Shown: one piece after another, positions 1 through 12,821 of the stretch
How positions within the stretch are numbered: the stretch's first letter is position 1
Layout: each line of letters begins with the position of its first letter
Assembly (NCBI GenBank): GCA_019914945.1
Contig: CM034113.1
Location: 930,001 to 994,000, forward strand
Reading direction: 5' to 3'
From: Typha latifolia
Lineage: Eukaryota > Streptophyta > Magnoliopsida > Poales > Typhaceae
Length of the DNA stretch: 64,000 nt
Translations under genes and position numbers: made by a program
Notes under the pieces: model-generated
Seen by the model: only the letters and a program-made list of their open reading frames with translations
Database searches by the model: none
What the model was told of the DNA's origin: nothing

Positions 1-1090
1 GAAATTAATAGTTTTTATTGAATCATTTGTTATGCAAATTTCTACATTTCCTTCCTCTTCTATCAGTTTATTTAATAATTATACAAGGGCTAAAATTATA
101 TTAGACGGATATTTCTAAATAAACGCTCTTAATTATAAAAGAAATTTGAAATACTATTTTCGTTAGATGGTCGTAAACAAATACTAAATAAATGAAGGTG
201 TAAATGGACCAAATCGTTTGGAGGATTTCACTTCCTTTTCTTGAAAGTAAACTTTTATTAGAGAATTACTATATTAAACCACAATTTAATCTAATTAATT
301 GTTTTGTTAAGATTAATGTAGTCATGATATATAGCAGTTTAGGCTTTGATTTATTTAATGCATGTAGAATGTTGAGAGAGGGAATTATAAGAAGATTTTA
401 GATGAAAAAATTGCGAAGATAAGATTGATGGCTTGATATGACCTTTTTGTGGTCCAGTTTTATATTTAGAATGACTAACTTAATTGTCCAATCTATTTAT
501 CAAAAGTATTATATAGTTATCTTGTTTATTAAGAAACACTAGCTCTTTAACTTATAGTCGACAAACTCTAAAATGATTTACAAAAGAATTTTTTTTTTTT
601 TAAAATATTGTAAAGTTATATTATACGAGCATTCCCAAGTTTGGTTTTAATGAGACATCATTAAGCTTTATCTCTATCCCAACAAATAAATTCTTTGAGA
701 AAATTTATAACAATTATCTTTAAGATAAACTATCTAGATGGGTATCAATTAATACTGTGGAAACCTAGAAACGTATAAAGAGGTTAAATGCTTCAAAATT
801 GGACACTTGTAATCCCAGTTGTATCAAATAGTAGGTTAGCTGTGATAGAATTAATGGTGACTTGTGATGTTTTGTTTGGGCTTCGTATTTAGGGATTCAA
901 TCTCATGCATCTATATCTGTTGGAAATTTAATGGCAATTATTATTGAAAGGAATAGCTCACCATGAGAATGACTGGTGATGTAGTATCAAAATCTACAAT
1001 GCCCCCAAGACTAGTTATTCGATATACTCAGTTAAAATATAAAAATTAAAATATTATCGTTTTTTAATAACTTAAGTTTTATTTAGTAAG

Positions 1091-1126
<36 letters not shown>

Positions 1127-1496
1127 CTTTTTCTTATTCATTGTACGCATCCCATGGCAAATACACTAGTTAAATCAATACTATTAGAATTAAAATCCAA
1201 ATATTTTGTAATGATCTGAGCACTATCTCATTAGCCTTTACACCTGTGACATTGATACCATGGTTTTTGGCCATGGCCTTAGGCCAAGATGATTACTTTT
1301 CTAGCGATATTACTACATTAACAGTGCCAAACTTATATGCTCGAAAGCCTCCTACAGTACTGTGAAAGCTCTCTCTCATTCATCTATCTCGACCTGTAAC
1401 AAAGTTTCAGAGGCAAGGTACGTAAACGTACTTAGCTTTCTTAATCATCAAAAGATAATTAACTTAGTTTTAAGTAATTGGATCATTAGGGAATGG
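1..1496. other. AT-rich intergenic spacer
   Basis: No convincing gene was found on either strand. The stretch is AT-rich with frequent stops in all frames. The longest open frame (about 65 codons near 204-401) has no recognisable domain. An (AT)n microsatellite lies at 1092-1124. The right edge is set by the poly(A) end of the neighbouring LINE. Confidence 0.6.
1092..1124. repeat. (AT)n microsatellite
   Basis: An uninterrupted run of alternating A and T of about 33 bp in non-coding DNA. Confidence 0.95.
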
Positions 1497-1534
1497 TTTT
1501 TTTTTTTGTGAAATATAAGTTGTATTTAGCTGGC

Positions 1535-4500
1535 TTAACTCCTAGGTGGGGTTAAGGCATCAAAATTTAGGCAGTTACAAAGATCGGGGGGAATGTGATC
1601 TTTCGGCCCTAACAAGACCGCCTGAGACGCAGTCTTACCCCGTTTGGCCGCCCCGTCAACCGCACGGTTGACTTCTCTATATACATGTATGAGTCGATAG
1701 TTTGGAAAAGAGCTGAGCAAGGATTTACACTCAGCAACTAGGTTTCGAAGTTTCCACGGGCAGTCGAGCTCCGCCTTCATGATCCTTGCCCCCTAGCTAG
1801 GGTCAGCCCGAGCCATAGGGCCCTGCCCTCGGCTAGTAATGCCGAGTTCCCCGGCGTGGGCTCCCAAGCTACCTGTAGGAGTGCGCCATTTGTTGACCTG
1901 AGCACGGCTCCAGCTCCCGCTTGATAGTCGTCCGGTGAGTAGGCACCATCCACGTTCACCTTGATCCAGCCGGGGGGTAGGGCCAACCATCTGCATTCTT
2001 TCCTTGGCCTAGTAGGCTTGATCATTGGCTGGGTTGGTTTGGCATAGTCCCGAGCGAGTTGCACCGCTTTGCGTACCACCATTCTCGCATGGTCGTTTTC
2101 TCCTAGGAAGACCCGACCATTCTGTTGTTTCCACACCATCCAAAGGGTTGCCGCGATGAGGGCCTTGCATGCAATGTCCTTTGCGCCGTCGCTATCCCAT
2201 TCCTGGCAGAGCCAGTTCGGTCCTACATGGCACCCTTCATTGGATGTCCAGCCCTGTTCACCTGCTAGCAGGGCCCACACCTCTAGCACATATCTACATG
2301 AGAAGAATAGGTGGTCGATGGTTTCCAGATGGATGCAACACAAGGCGCAAGTCTCGTCAGGCCCGATTCGGAGCACATGCAGATAGGCCTGGGTGGGCAA
2401 TCTGCCCCAGCAGAGCTTCCATGTAAACATGCGAACTCGCGGCGCCAACGGGAGCTGCCATAGCACTTGCCAACCTTGCCATCTAGGCTAGCATCAGAGC
2501 TGAAGGTAGGTATAGATGGCCTTTGCTCGTGGCTCTCCTTCCCGATGAGGCCACCAAATCCATCTATCCGGCTTTGTGGTCGGTATATTTAAGGCCATGG
2601 TGATTTTGAAGGCGAGGTCCAACCCTGCATCGGTCACTAGTCTAGCACTTGGCCAGCCTTTCCCCGGGGTCAGGTCGCTCACCATCAGCTTCTCGTCCAA
2701 CAGACAAGGATGCATGCAGCGCGGTTGCCGAGACCACGGTATCGATGAGACCCATGGGTCTACTGCAGCCCACGTTGATCGGTAGTTGCCCACCAGCTTG
2801 CGGTAGCTTTCTCGTATGGTTATGGCAGTCACGGTTAGGGCTCGTGATACCCAAGAGGCCTTGGGTGGCATGTATGGATCCCATGGGTTTAGCACACCAT
2901 ATTTTGTCTTTAGGATGCGAACCCATGGCTTATCTGCCTGATTCAGCACTTGGAAGAGCAGCTTCCCGACGAGTGCCGTACGTGCCAACTTGAGCTTCCT
3001 TATGCCCAGGCCACCTTCTTCCTTAGGGCTCGTAGCTATATCCCAGCCGATGAGATGCATATCACGTCTGCAGCCGTTGTCCCATAGGAAAGCTCGGGCT
3101 TTCTTGGTAATGGCTTCCAGGACTGAATTCGGCAGCCATGTGCTACCCATCCAATACGTGGGTATCGCCAGCATAGTGGCGTTGATGATCGTGAGCCTGC
3201 CAACCATCGATAGGACTCCTCTTTTCCAGCCCGCTAGCTTCTTCGCAACACGGTCGACTAAGTGGTTGTGTTCCCTCACCTTGATGCGTTGGCCTGAGAT
3301 TTGGACACCTAGGTAGTTGAAAGGCATGCAGGCTGGTCTTAATCCAAGTGAGTTGTAGATTGCTTCCTTCTCTTCTGGTTTGATCCACTGCGGCAGGAAA
3401 AGCTCTAATTTTTTGAGGTTGACCTTCTGGTTTGTTAACCGAGAGTACTCCTCCAGGCAGTCGAGGACCGTCGACGCGGTGGGGGCGTAGCTTGGGCCTG
3501 TGACCGTAGATCATCCGCATATAGCATATGGGTTAGCTGGACGTCACCAGCTCTAAACTCGAAAAGCTAGCCGATTGCTGTCTCCTTGTTGAGTAGACTC
3601 GTCAGATTTTGGGAAACCAATATGAAGAGGTATGTCGATAGTGGGTCGCCTTGCCAAAGGCCTCGGTGTGGCAGTAGCCACTCTGTCTGCGTTCCGTTGA
3701 TCTAAGAAACGAACCTCAGTGAGGTAACACACGCCATGATCCAGTTGCACCACCGCTCGGGGAATCCCATTCTAGACAGCGTATGTTGTATCGCAGCCCA
3801 GCTGATGCGGTCGAAGGCTTTCTCCATGTCGAGCTTGAGCATCAGCAACGGCGGCTCACTTCTGTTGTTACGCATCGAGTGTATGATTTCCTGGGCCGCA
3901 AGAGTGTTGTCTGAAATGCTTCTACCGGCAATGAATGCCGCTTGCTCCGACCTGATGAGCCAAGGTAGGAGGGCTTTCATGCGTTCTACTAAGATTTTAG
4001 AGATGATCTTGTAGCTAACATTGCAAAGCGAGATTGGATGGAAGTCCTTTACCATTGTAGGGCTATCCTTTTTCGGTATTAAGGTTACTAGGTTTATGCC
4101 CCAGTGGTGGGGCATGGAGGCATGGCGGAAGAAGTGACTTATGGCTTCGCAAAGGCCGCTGCCCATGGCATCCCAAAATTTGATGTATACTTCCGCCTGT
4201 AGACCGTCTGGACTTGGTGCTTTGCCCCGAGGGAGGTTCCACAATGCTTTTTTGATTTTTGCCACTGTGACAGTGCTGATGAGCTTCTGTGCTTCTTCTG
4301 GCGATATCCTATGCAGGGGTGGCCATATGGGGTGTTGTGTTTCGTTATTGCTAATCGGGCCCTAGAGCTTGCTGTAGAAGGCGTGGAAGGTCCCCTCCAC
4401 TTCTTCTTTGATTTGGACCCACCTTTCATCGTCCTGGAAGATGCTGGAGATCCAATTGTGGTGTATGCAGATCGTCGCCGTGATGTGGAAGAATTTGGAG

Positions 4501-5587
4501 TTTCGATCGCTTTCTTGCACCCATTTGAGTCTCGATCTCTGCAGCCATTTTATATTGATCTGCCTACTGAGGGCAGACTTGTGGTTATAGAGGCTGTGGA
4601 GCCTGCCGAGCCCTTCTTCGGGGAGATTACGGCTGCAATCCAGTCGCTCGGACTCGTCTAACTCCTGGCAGATGTCTGCTAGTTTGGCTTCAAGGTCACC
4701 CACTACGACCCGGCTCCAACGCTTCATCTTTGCTTGAAGTTGGCAGATCTTGTGTGTGAAGTCGTGCATGGGGTTGCCTCGGTTTCCTCCAGCCCACACT
4801 TCCCTCGCTATTTGCTCACTCTCCTTGTATTCGAGCCAGAGCAATTCATAGCGGAAGGGTCGCGCTTTTGGAGAGTTTGTCCTCGGGGTCGACAGTAGCA
4901 GTGGGGCATGGTCGGAGGCTGAGCGGTCGAGATGTCTGACTTTGGCCATGGGGTGCAGGCCTAGCCATTTGGTGTTTGCCAGCACCCGGTCCAGCCTCAC
5001 CCAGATGCGCCGACTCCCTGCCTCGTTATTGCACCAGGTGTAGGGCAGCCCGTCGAAGTCGAGGTCGCATAAACCAGCTGCTTCGATGAAGTCCCCAAAA
5101 GCTTTCCCTTCGGCTCGAGCTCGATCGTTCCGCAGCACTTCTTCTCATTAGTGATGAGGTAGGCATTGAAGTCACCTACCACCACCTAAGGGATGTCTAT
5201 GAAGGCGAGCTGGAGGAGCTCTTCTGATAGGTATTGTTGTTCTCTTAGGTTGTTGCTTGCATAAACCACCGACATGAGCGTGGTGTTGCCTGTTTGGGAT
5301 GTGAAAACTAGATGGGCAGCATAGTATGAGGTTGCTAGGACATCTACCCACCCCAGTTTGGTCTTCCACATTATGATGATCCCGCCAGAGCTTTCGGACC
5401 GCAGCACGGAGAACCAAGACCAGCATCTCCCCATCGCTTTAGCCACCGTTGCGGCCTTGGCCTAGTCCACATGGGTTTCGAGTAGTACCAGGATTTCCAT
5501 TCTGTGCTCCCGGTTGAGGTCACGACATCTATCCAAAACTTCTTTTTTCATGGCGCCCCTACAGTTCCATATCAAGTCTTTATTCAT
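1535..5587 (-). pseudogene. LINE ORF2 remnant: endonuclease, reverse transcriptase, RNase H
   Basis: An ATG at 5587-5585 opens a frame reading MNKDLIWNCRGAM, the usual start of a plant L1 apurinic-type endonuclease. Further endonuclease landmarks are VVVGDFNAYL (near 5185-5160) and SDHAPLLL (near 4890). The reverse transcriptase follows, with GKAPSPDG, LIPKKDSP, LDMEKAFDRISW and the catalytic YADD box at 3507-3521. The C-terminal part has a Cys/His zf-RVT region and an RNase H fold (KVNVDGAYSPDD, an LLAEGRAL box, and EVNRAVDGAAKRG near the end). Stops occur at about 5462, 5186, 4362 and 3702, and frameshifts near 5130, 3550 and 1780. No functional product is expected. The frame from 5587 to 1535 is about 1,350 codons, normal for plant L1 ORF2. 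Confidence 0.9.
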
Positions 5588-5616
5588 AAGTAAACTAATG
5601 AAGGTGTGGAGGGGTC

Positions 5617-7868
5617 CTAGTGCAACCTGCCTCTCTTAGAGGTAGGTGCTCTTTCCATGACTTCTGCAGGCTCAACAGCGTTGCCGTCCGTCTCCATGGA
5701 CACAGCTTCTGTATGCGTGGCTGTGGACGGGACCACCAGGGCCAGTTGCATGTTGGTCTCATCCTCGTCCATGCTGCATTCACCATCATGTTGCTGGGCT
5801 GGTAGGAGTGCTTGTCGGATAGTCAGCACCAATCCGTCATGGCTCGCCTGAGAGCTGAGATCCTTGGAGGGTTCCGGCTTGGTCCTAAAGCTCGCCATTC
5901 CATCTTGGTAAATCTCTAGCGGGTAAGTGGACGTAGACTTCGGCATAGGCGCCAGTCTCCTAATGGTTTTGACGTACGCGGAGCCGGCGGGCCCCTGCAT
6001 GGCTTGAGCCAAGGCAAATGTCAATCACATTTATGGTAGCCACTCGATTGGCTTGGGTAGTCACCTCGTCTGCATGTGAGTTTGCTGCTTCTTCCCCTTT
6101 GCTGTCGCTTCCTATTAATTTGTCATTCCACGTGTCGAGTGTAGATTCCTCCGCGGCGGTTGCTTCTGTGCTTGGTGCAATATCACCCTCATTCTTGGCT
6201 TTGAATGCTTCCTTGGGCGCCACTCTTTGTGAGCTTCCATGGTGTGAGGTGTTGTTCTCCCCTACCTTGGCTTTACCTCTGTCCTCTCCTTGGTGTACCG
6301 CTCCTTCTTTGGAGTGCGAGCTGCTCTGCTCGTGGGTTAGCGGCACAGCAGTTCTCTTTCCGTTAGGTACTTTCCTCCTGACCTCTTGGTGGTGTTTTGG
6401 GTAGGTTGACGGAGCATGCTGGCTAGGTGGCCAACCGTACTGCCTTTTGCCATCGCTATGATCTCCCCTAGGTCTTGGTTGGCTGTGCTGTTTGGGTGCA
6501 GGCAGAGCGGGATGCGCCGCCTCCTCCTCAGCTTTTGGTGGCCCTGCCCGCGACCTCCTGTTGGCCTTCCTTTGGACCGTTAGCCATGGACCATATACCG
6601 AGCTAGCTTTTTGTCGCTTCTGTTTCTTAGGACTGTTATCTTCATCCTTCTTGACCTCTTCATTGGATGCTTGATCCTGACCTTTCCCCTTGGATGCCTT
6701 CTCTTCCTTGCTAGGCTCCTTGCATAGCTCTCCTTTGTGACCTATTCTTCCACATTGGTAACAGATGGCTGGGATGCTCTCGTAGATGATCGTCTGTTCC
6801 AGCTCGTCCTCTTTTGGGCCAAGTCATACGGCTATTTTTAGCGGTTGTGAGAGGTCGATTTCTATGCATACACGAGCGAAATGGCTTCTGGTGTGATCCA
6901 TAGTTGTCTCATCCACTCCAAGGGGTTTTCCAAAATAAGCTACAACTTGGATAAGGGCTTCCAACTGCCAGTATTCCTTAGAGAGGTTATGGAATTGGAC
7001 CCAGATTGGAGCAGTGGCAAACGCTGCTAAGGACGATTTGAAATTGTTCTGCCATGGAATCAGTTTCAAGACTTTCCCGGTGATCGTCCATGGGCCGTTT
7101 CTCAGCACATAGTCCATGTCTTCGTCCTTGTCGAACCGAAATGCATAGAATTCATTATCCATGTCAGAGACGGAGAATCCTGATATGCCTTGCCATAGTC
7201 TCGCTAGAATACTTTTGAGTCCTTTCTAGAGGGAGTCCTCTACCCAGGAACTTCCCAAAAAGGGTTCGCTTCCACTTTTCCCCGCACCTTGCCAGCACCT
7301 CTAGGTCGACAATGACACAGTCAGTCATTTGTTGCTTGAGTTTGGCAAGTATTTCAGCCGAAATCCTCCCTTCAGTGTCCTTTGGCCGCCTGTTGCTGGC
7401 CGCTACAGAAGCCCAGGACCTAGGGTGCCTTTGCTCTTTTCCTGGGGGCAGTTGTTCTTTCTTTTCTTTGGCTGGTTTGGACGTCGTTGCTCTTCTGAGG
7501 TGGACATCTTCTCCCCCAGTTGGGGCTAGGGGCTTCTTCCCATCTCCTTCTGCTTCGTCGGAGCTCATTTCTCTATCATTACGGAATGGTGAAGGGAAGG
7601 ATGCATGTTGCTTAACGCATTTGGGTTGGTTGTTTCCTGCATGGGGGTATGTGAGAGTATTTTTCCTTTTCGTTTTTCTTTTGAAGAAGGGTTGGGGACC
7701 CATGCATGCACCTTTACGTGCATGGGAAGAAGGTTGGCCAGGACCTACCCATGACTCATGATACCAAAGCTTGCATAAAGTTTTATCATCATAAGTAGTG
7801 CAAGTGTGTAGAGTAGAATGATTATTTTGGATAAAGATGTCTTCTCTTCTGACTTTGGTGCCAAGCAT
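5617..7868 (-). pseudogene. LINE ORF1 remnant: DUF4283 domain and zinc knuckle
   Basis: The N-terminal part is lysine- and serine-rich and contains SWASVAASNRR followed by a DUF4283-type domain. The frame shifts near 7160-7200 and continues as MDNEFYAFRFDKDEDM, then WVQFHNLSKEYW. A CCHC zinc knuckle (CYQCGRIGHKGELC) lies near 6722-6767, as expected for an RNA-binding ORF1 protein. The C-terminal half (5617-6350) is low complexity and acidic, and is itself shifted near 6000. ORF1 proteins package LINE RNA. This copy is broken and probably inert. The true start is uncertain, and a methionine near 7570 is an alternative. Confidence 0.82.
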
Positions 7869-8570
7869 GATTTTTTTTTAAACTTTATCTGAATAAGTAT
7901 TCGGATTCGGATTTCTATGAGTGTTTTCGATGTGAATCTAGGTCAGGATAGAAAATTCTAAATAAGATTTTATCTTTTTCGGATACAAAATCGGATCAGG
8001 ACGAATAACATTCGAACTGTTATCTCTGTTTCTTATCCACTTGCAAGTAAGGCCCAATTATAAATAATTAGTAACTATGGGCGTGATGTGGGCCAATATG
8101 GAAGCCCAATGCAGGAGACAAGATTAAGAAACTTGGGTTTTAGTTCATAATAATTCTTCCTTTCAAACACAAAGTAATCTTGGGAATCTTTCCAAGAAAA
8201 TGGAACATCCACAGAGTTTTATGAGATCATGTTGAGTTTTAACCAAAAAGTTAATTTGGGTCTTCTAAGGATCAATTTGTATTAGATTTCGTTTGAAAAC
8301 TAAAAGGGCTCTTTGCCTCTTTGGTTTGATTATTTTCTGAGCCTAATTTAAGGCTAGTAGTAAATATCATTTCTTTCATAATTCCATTAGAAGCTATTTT
8401 TCATACGATAATCTCAAATAGAAAGGTTAATACAAGAATGTACATATTTAATTTTTCTTCTCATATACAACACTTATAGTAGCCTAGCCATTTCAATACA
8501 ATAATTGAACAAGATGAGAAAATTACATCAAACATTCAGATCTACGTCCATTGTCTTCTGCAACCATGCT
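7869..8570. other. Spacer and 3' flank of the P450 gene
   Basis: AT-rich, with no open frame of note. The part next to 8570 should contain the 3' untranslated region of the minus-strand P450. No repeat or RNA gene was recognised. Confidence 0.5.
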
Positions 8571-9756
8571 TTACTTCAATACTAGCTCTCTCTCTCTCCT
8601 AGCCACTTTGCAAACCAATGGCTTCTTCATCTCCATTGAAAGGCACAAGCACTCCGATAAGTTCACAGGCCGGGCCGGGGCCCAATTGTATTCTTGGATC
8701 AGCCTTGCAAGCCAAAGGTGGGTTGTGGCCAAGCCCAAAACCCTCCCAGGGCACGCCCTCCGGCCCGAGCCGAACGGTGCGAGCCGTAGGTCGGAGCCAA
8801 GGATGCTCACATTGTCGACGAGGAATCTGTCGGGCTGAAAGGCCCACGGGTCCTTCCAAATGGATCCATCATGGGCTATGGCCCACATATTCACCATCGC
8901 CGTCGTCCCCGCAGGGACAAAGTATTTACCGATGTAGGTGTCTCGAACAGCAAGCCGAGCCCAGGAGAGGAGCGGGCCGGGCGGGTGCATCCGTAGGACT
9001 TCCTTGACGACGGCCTGGAGGTATCGAAGGTTCGGTATGTCGGAATCGAGAACAGGTCGGGCGCCGACGAAGGTGTCCAGTTCTTGCTGGGCCTTAGCTT
9101 GGATGTCTGGGTGGAGGGCCATTCTGGCCATGATCCATTCCAAGAGTATGGCAACTACATCTGCTCCCCGGATTATCATTTCCTGGCCAAGGGAAGAATA
9201 TAGATATTAAATAAAAATAATCATTTGAATCAAATCTTGGTATATAGGAAACGATTGGATTAATCCTCTGGTTAGAGTTTCAAACAGCAGGTTGGATATG
9301 AATCAATCTGAACCTCATTTTGTTACCTTTTAGATTTTAGAAGGCATCAATTAGTGTGATCGTAACACTTTTACTCAAAATAATCTCTGCAATAATGAGA
9401 ATATAATTTTCGTGCATTTTGCCAGACTTAGCTTGACAATAAAACTTAGAGAAATTTCTCTTTCAACCCATCTATATTTTGTTATTTCCGACCCTATCTC
9501 AAAGAAATGTTCTTTACTTAATATTGTTCACACTGTTTTCATATACTAATTTGGAAGAAGAAGAAAAAAAAAACAGGGTCGACTTACTCCCAGTTTGGAT
9601 GGAGAAAATTTTTCTCCTGTTTAAATATAAATTTTAGCTGAGAAGAAAGTGTAAAGAAAAGTAGAGAAAGAAAAAGAAAAACTAAATTAAAATATCTTTG
9701 ATCCTCTTAACATTTTCCTTTTGGCACTTAAAGATCCCAACAAGATTAGGATATGC

Positions 9757-9815
<59 letters not shown>

Positions 9816-10097
9816 GTGTCTTTCACTGTTATAAGTTTGTAACCACATCACTTTCTACATTATAAATTAAAAAATGGGTCCTTCCTGATGATAATTAATT
9901 AGGTGCCACATGTGCATCCCTAGTGATAGCAATAAGGGTCAACTAATAACAGATCATGCATAAGATAGCTACTTTGCAAGAATAGACATCTCCTAAATAT
10001 ATATAATCTCTTTCTAGCAACAGTAGATGGAGCATCTCTGTCTAGGTGACTCAGAAACATGAACACTAGCCATTTCAATCTTCTTCTTCTTCTTCTC

Positions 10098-10134
<37 letters not shown>

Positions 10135-10244
10135 ACTACAAGAAGTTGTAATCCATCTGTGTTCTTGTCCTCTCCTCATTAGTCCTCTTCAGAATCTTAG
10201 TACTCATTAGAATAGTTAGCATAAGAATATTCCATATGAAACAA

Positions 10245-10295
<51 letters not shown>

Positions 10296-11272
10296 AGGAG
10301 AGGGAAGGAGAGATGGCTTACCCAAAGCACTGCTATGATGTCTGAATCACATAAGCTCTCTTCCTTTGGTAAGCTAAGCATCAAGCTGAGGAAGTCATCT
10401 TGCATGGTGTGGTCTCCTACTCTTCTCCTCTCTTGTATTATTTTACCAACAAGAGCCTTAACCCTAGAAGCTAAGTTCTTGCACCTCCTTTCAATTCCAT
10501 ACAAGTCTAAAAGACCACCTAATGGAAAGTAATCCTCCAGGTTAAACTTCCCTATTAGTTCATAACCTTCTTTAACCATCTCAACTAAGTCTTGCTTGTC
10601 CACTTCTTCCAATGAATTCCCAAACACACTCCCCACAACACTCTCCAAAGAGCCCTTTTGTAGCACTCCCCTTAATACCACCCTCCCTTCCTTTTCCATC
10701 TCTATTTGAACCCTACTTACCATGTCATCAGCCACTTGGCGCCGAAGGCCCTCGAGGGCGGCAACCCTACGTGGAGAGAACATGTTCACTGCAGCGGTGC
10801 GGCGGAGGCGGCGCCAGTATTCACCGGAGGGGGCGAAGCCCATGGCCCGATCGAACATGAGCCCACGTGCCGAGACCTTAATGGGCCGGTCGCAGAATGC
10901 CGGTCCACAAAGGATCTCTCGGGCCGTGTCGGGGTGGCTACTGACGATCACCGGGGTGGGCCCGAGGCTTACAGCCATGAGACGGGTGGCCCGGTGGGCC
11001 CTCGAGAGTTCTGCTAGCTTGCGATGTGCATGGGGGCCCATTATGGGGAGGCAGCCCAATAGGGGCCACCCTATTGGGCCAGGGGGTGTTGGGCTTCTTT
11101 TACCTGAGAACTTGTGCCATGCAAAGCCACCAGGTACAAGCCAAGTAGTCAAGAAGAGTGGAAGTAGGAGAGAGAAAGCAAAGAGGAGAAAAGGAGTGAG
11201 AGATGAAGCATGACTACTAGTTGCAAAACATAAGAGGAGTGAGAAGATAGTGGCCATCAATTGGGTCTTCAT
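8571..11272 (-). CDS. Cytochrome P450, CYP78A family
   Basis: This is a membrane-bound haem monooxygenase. CYP78A enzymes set organ and seed size through an unidentified mobile signal. There are two coding exons, 11272-10322 and 9182-8571, joined in phase 0 by a GT-AG intron of 1,139 bp, giving 520 residues, which is typical for the family. In order it has an N-terminal hydrophobic anchor, the proline-rich hinge [14 protein letters not shown] (about residue 55), WRRLRR in helix C, the ExxR motif KEVLR, the FQPDRF meander, and the haem loop [11 protein letters not shown] carrying the cysteine ligand. The start at 11272 (MKTQLM) gives the usual anchor. An upstream in-frame ATG at 11371 would add 33 residues and is less likely. 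The I-helix is odd: it reads [12 protein letters not shown], so the usual oxygen-activating threonine is valine. The intron carries three microsatellites. Confidence 0.92.
9761..9811. repeat. (TA)n microsatellite in P450 intron
   Basis: About 25 perfect TA units inside the single intron of the CYP78A-type gene. Confidence 0.95.
10079..10134. repeat. Compound (TTC)n-(CTA)n microsatellite in P450 intron
   Basis: TTC triplets up to about 10096 pass directly into about twelve CTA triplets (10098-10134), all within the intron. Confidence 0.95.
10249..10286. repeat. (AG)n microsatellite near P450 splice donor
   Basis: About 19 AG units. On the gene's strand this is a CT tract beginning about 35 bases after the exon 1 donor at 10321. 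Confidence 0.95.
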
Positions 11273-12386
11273 ATTGGAGAAGAAGAGGGGAGAGAGAAAG
11301 AGAGAGATGTACAAAGTTTCTAGTTTAGTAGGAAGTTGCACAAGATTGCATACTAATGGCTTAGGATTCACTCATATTTATAGAGGGAAAGGCAGCATAA
11401 ATGGTTGCCTTTGAAGCCAAAAGTAGAAACTCTTATTATTAAGGCGGCGGATCCTTTACAATCTAAGGTTTTGTGAACTACCTACAACCTATGCACATGG
11501 CGTGGCATGACCTAATTTGGCTCTTGGGTTGTTATATATCTGATAAGATATTTGTAAACTCCAGTATCAAACCACCCCATGCGAGTTGGATATATTTACA
11601 ACTTTAAGATAGCAAATGGAATTGTGCCACATATTCACTATTAATTTCAAATAGAGAATTTTAATAGGACCAAGCCTTTTTTTTTAGGATGTAGGTAGTA
11701 CTCTCACATATAATAGGCATCATCCTCTATAATTTACTCATAATAGATTATTCTGCTATCTTCTTGGAGAGGATGAAGAAGACTACCAGTCCTTTTTTTT
11801 ATATAATAATTATTGAGTTTATATTTTATAATTAGATTGGATAACTGAATCAATGAGCTTACAGAAGCTTTTATTAATTCTCCCCAACCCAATGAATTCC
11901 TCGTTCCAAAATTTAATGATGAGCATTTAATTTACTATGCATGTTAATAGTCTCATGAAGAGTACATTCTTCAATTCATTAATGATGATTTTTCTTTTAA
12001 TAACAATCCCTAGGCTAATTATAAGTTGTTAGTCCTCTCCAAGATAGGCAAATCTATGATCACTGTCAAAAAGCAATAGAATCTCGCCACTGAGTTAAGT
12101 GAAATAGATTTAATCTCACTGTCCATATATATATATATAGCAATGTAGGACACTATAAGCCAGTAAGAGGGGAGTGTGACATCAGAGGCTTAAAAAAAAA
12201 ATATGGCAATAAAAAATATATATAAAAAATATTGATACTAAGATATCATTATCTAATACTAAGAGAGTGACGTATATAATTTGCGAGTAGTATTCGTAAT
12301 AGAATTCGTAACAAGAGTTGTTGAGGTTTGACATTGACAAGGATTACATGGATGGATGGATAGATAGATACGGAGATTGGAACGGA

Positions 12387-12464
12387 CACGTGTAAGCGTT
12401 CAAGCAGCCGTTAAGAAGACTTTTCTCTACGTGCCACGTCTCGCCACGTGTAGTGAGGCACGTG
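12387..12464. promoter_or_regulatory. Cluster of three G-boxes (CACGTG)
   Basis: Perfect CACGTG palindromes lie at 12387-12392, 12445-12450 and 12459-12464, with an extra ACGT core in CCACGTC near 12434-12440. G-boxes bind bZIP and bHLH factors, and clusters act as ABA or light response elements. The nearest gene start is the P450 about 1.1 kb away on the minus strand. The link to that gene is inferred. Confidence 0.45.
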
Positions 12465-12821
12465 ACTTTGTCTGTCACGCTCCTCGTGCTCCACTTTTGT
12501 TTAACAAGATAATGACGCTAATAAATGACGCCCCTCCAGTGCTATGATGATATAAATATAAATAAATATATATATATATAATACCTGATTAATTTAGAAA
12601 AGTTACCATAAATGCAACTAAAGAAGAGGGAAGTAAAGAAGAAAGACTGAACCATTATTATCCGTCTATTAAATTAATCAAAAAATTTTAATTTATTTAT
12701 GAAAGAGTATTAGTGATATATTTAAATAATTTAAGGGGTGTATCTGTCTTTTTTTTTTTCTCTTAGGGGCTGAAAGTGATATAGAGCAATAATTAAAAAA
12801 AAAGCAATATTTAATTAATGC

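Larger units (their letters stand above)
1497..7868 (-). mobile_element. Degenerate L1-type LINE retrotransposon with RNase H domain
   Basis: This non-LTR retrotransposon lies on the minus strand and moved by target-primed reverse transcription. In order it has ORF1 (DUF4283-type RNA-binding region, then a CCHC zinc knuckle near 6722-6767) and ORF2 (endonuclease, reverse transcriptase with a YADD motif at 3507-3521, a zf-RVT-like region, and a C-terminal RNase H). On the minus strand it ends in eleven A residues (1497-1507 read as T on the plus strand), the expected LINE poly(A) tail. ORF1 ends and ORF2 starts about 30 bp apart. Both ORFs carry frameshifts and stops, so the copy is dead. The GC content is clearly higher than in the flanks. 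I could not identify target-site duplications, so the 5' edge near 7868 is approximate. Confidence 0.93.

Noticed and set aside
1480..1510. Target-site duplication for the LINE
   Set aside because: I compared the sequence beyond the poly(A) end with the region after 7868 and found no convincing match, so none is claimed.
10136..10321. Extension of P450 exon 1 into the (CT)n tract
   Set aside because: The open frame continues past the donor at 10321 only through microsatellite sequence. Exon 2 joins in phase at TGG/GAA with the expected protein sequence.
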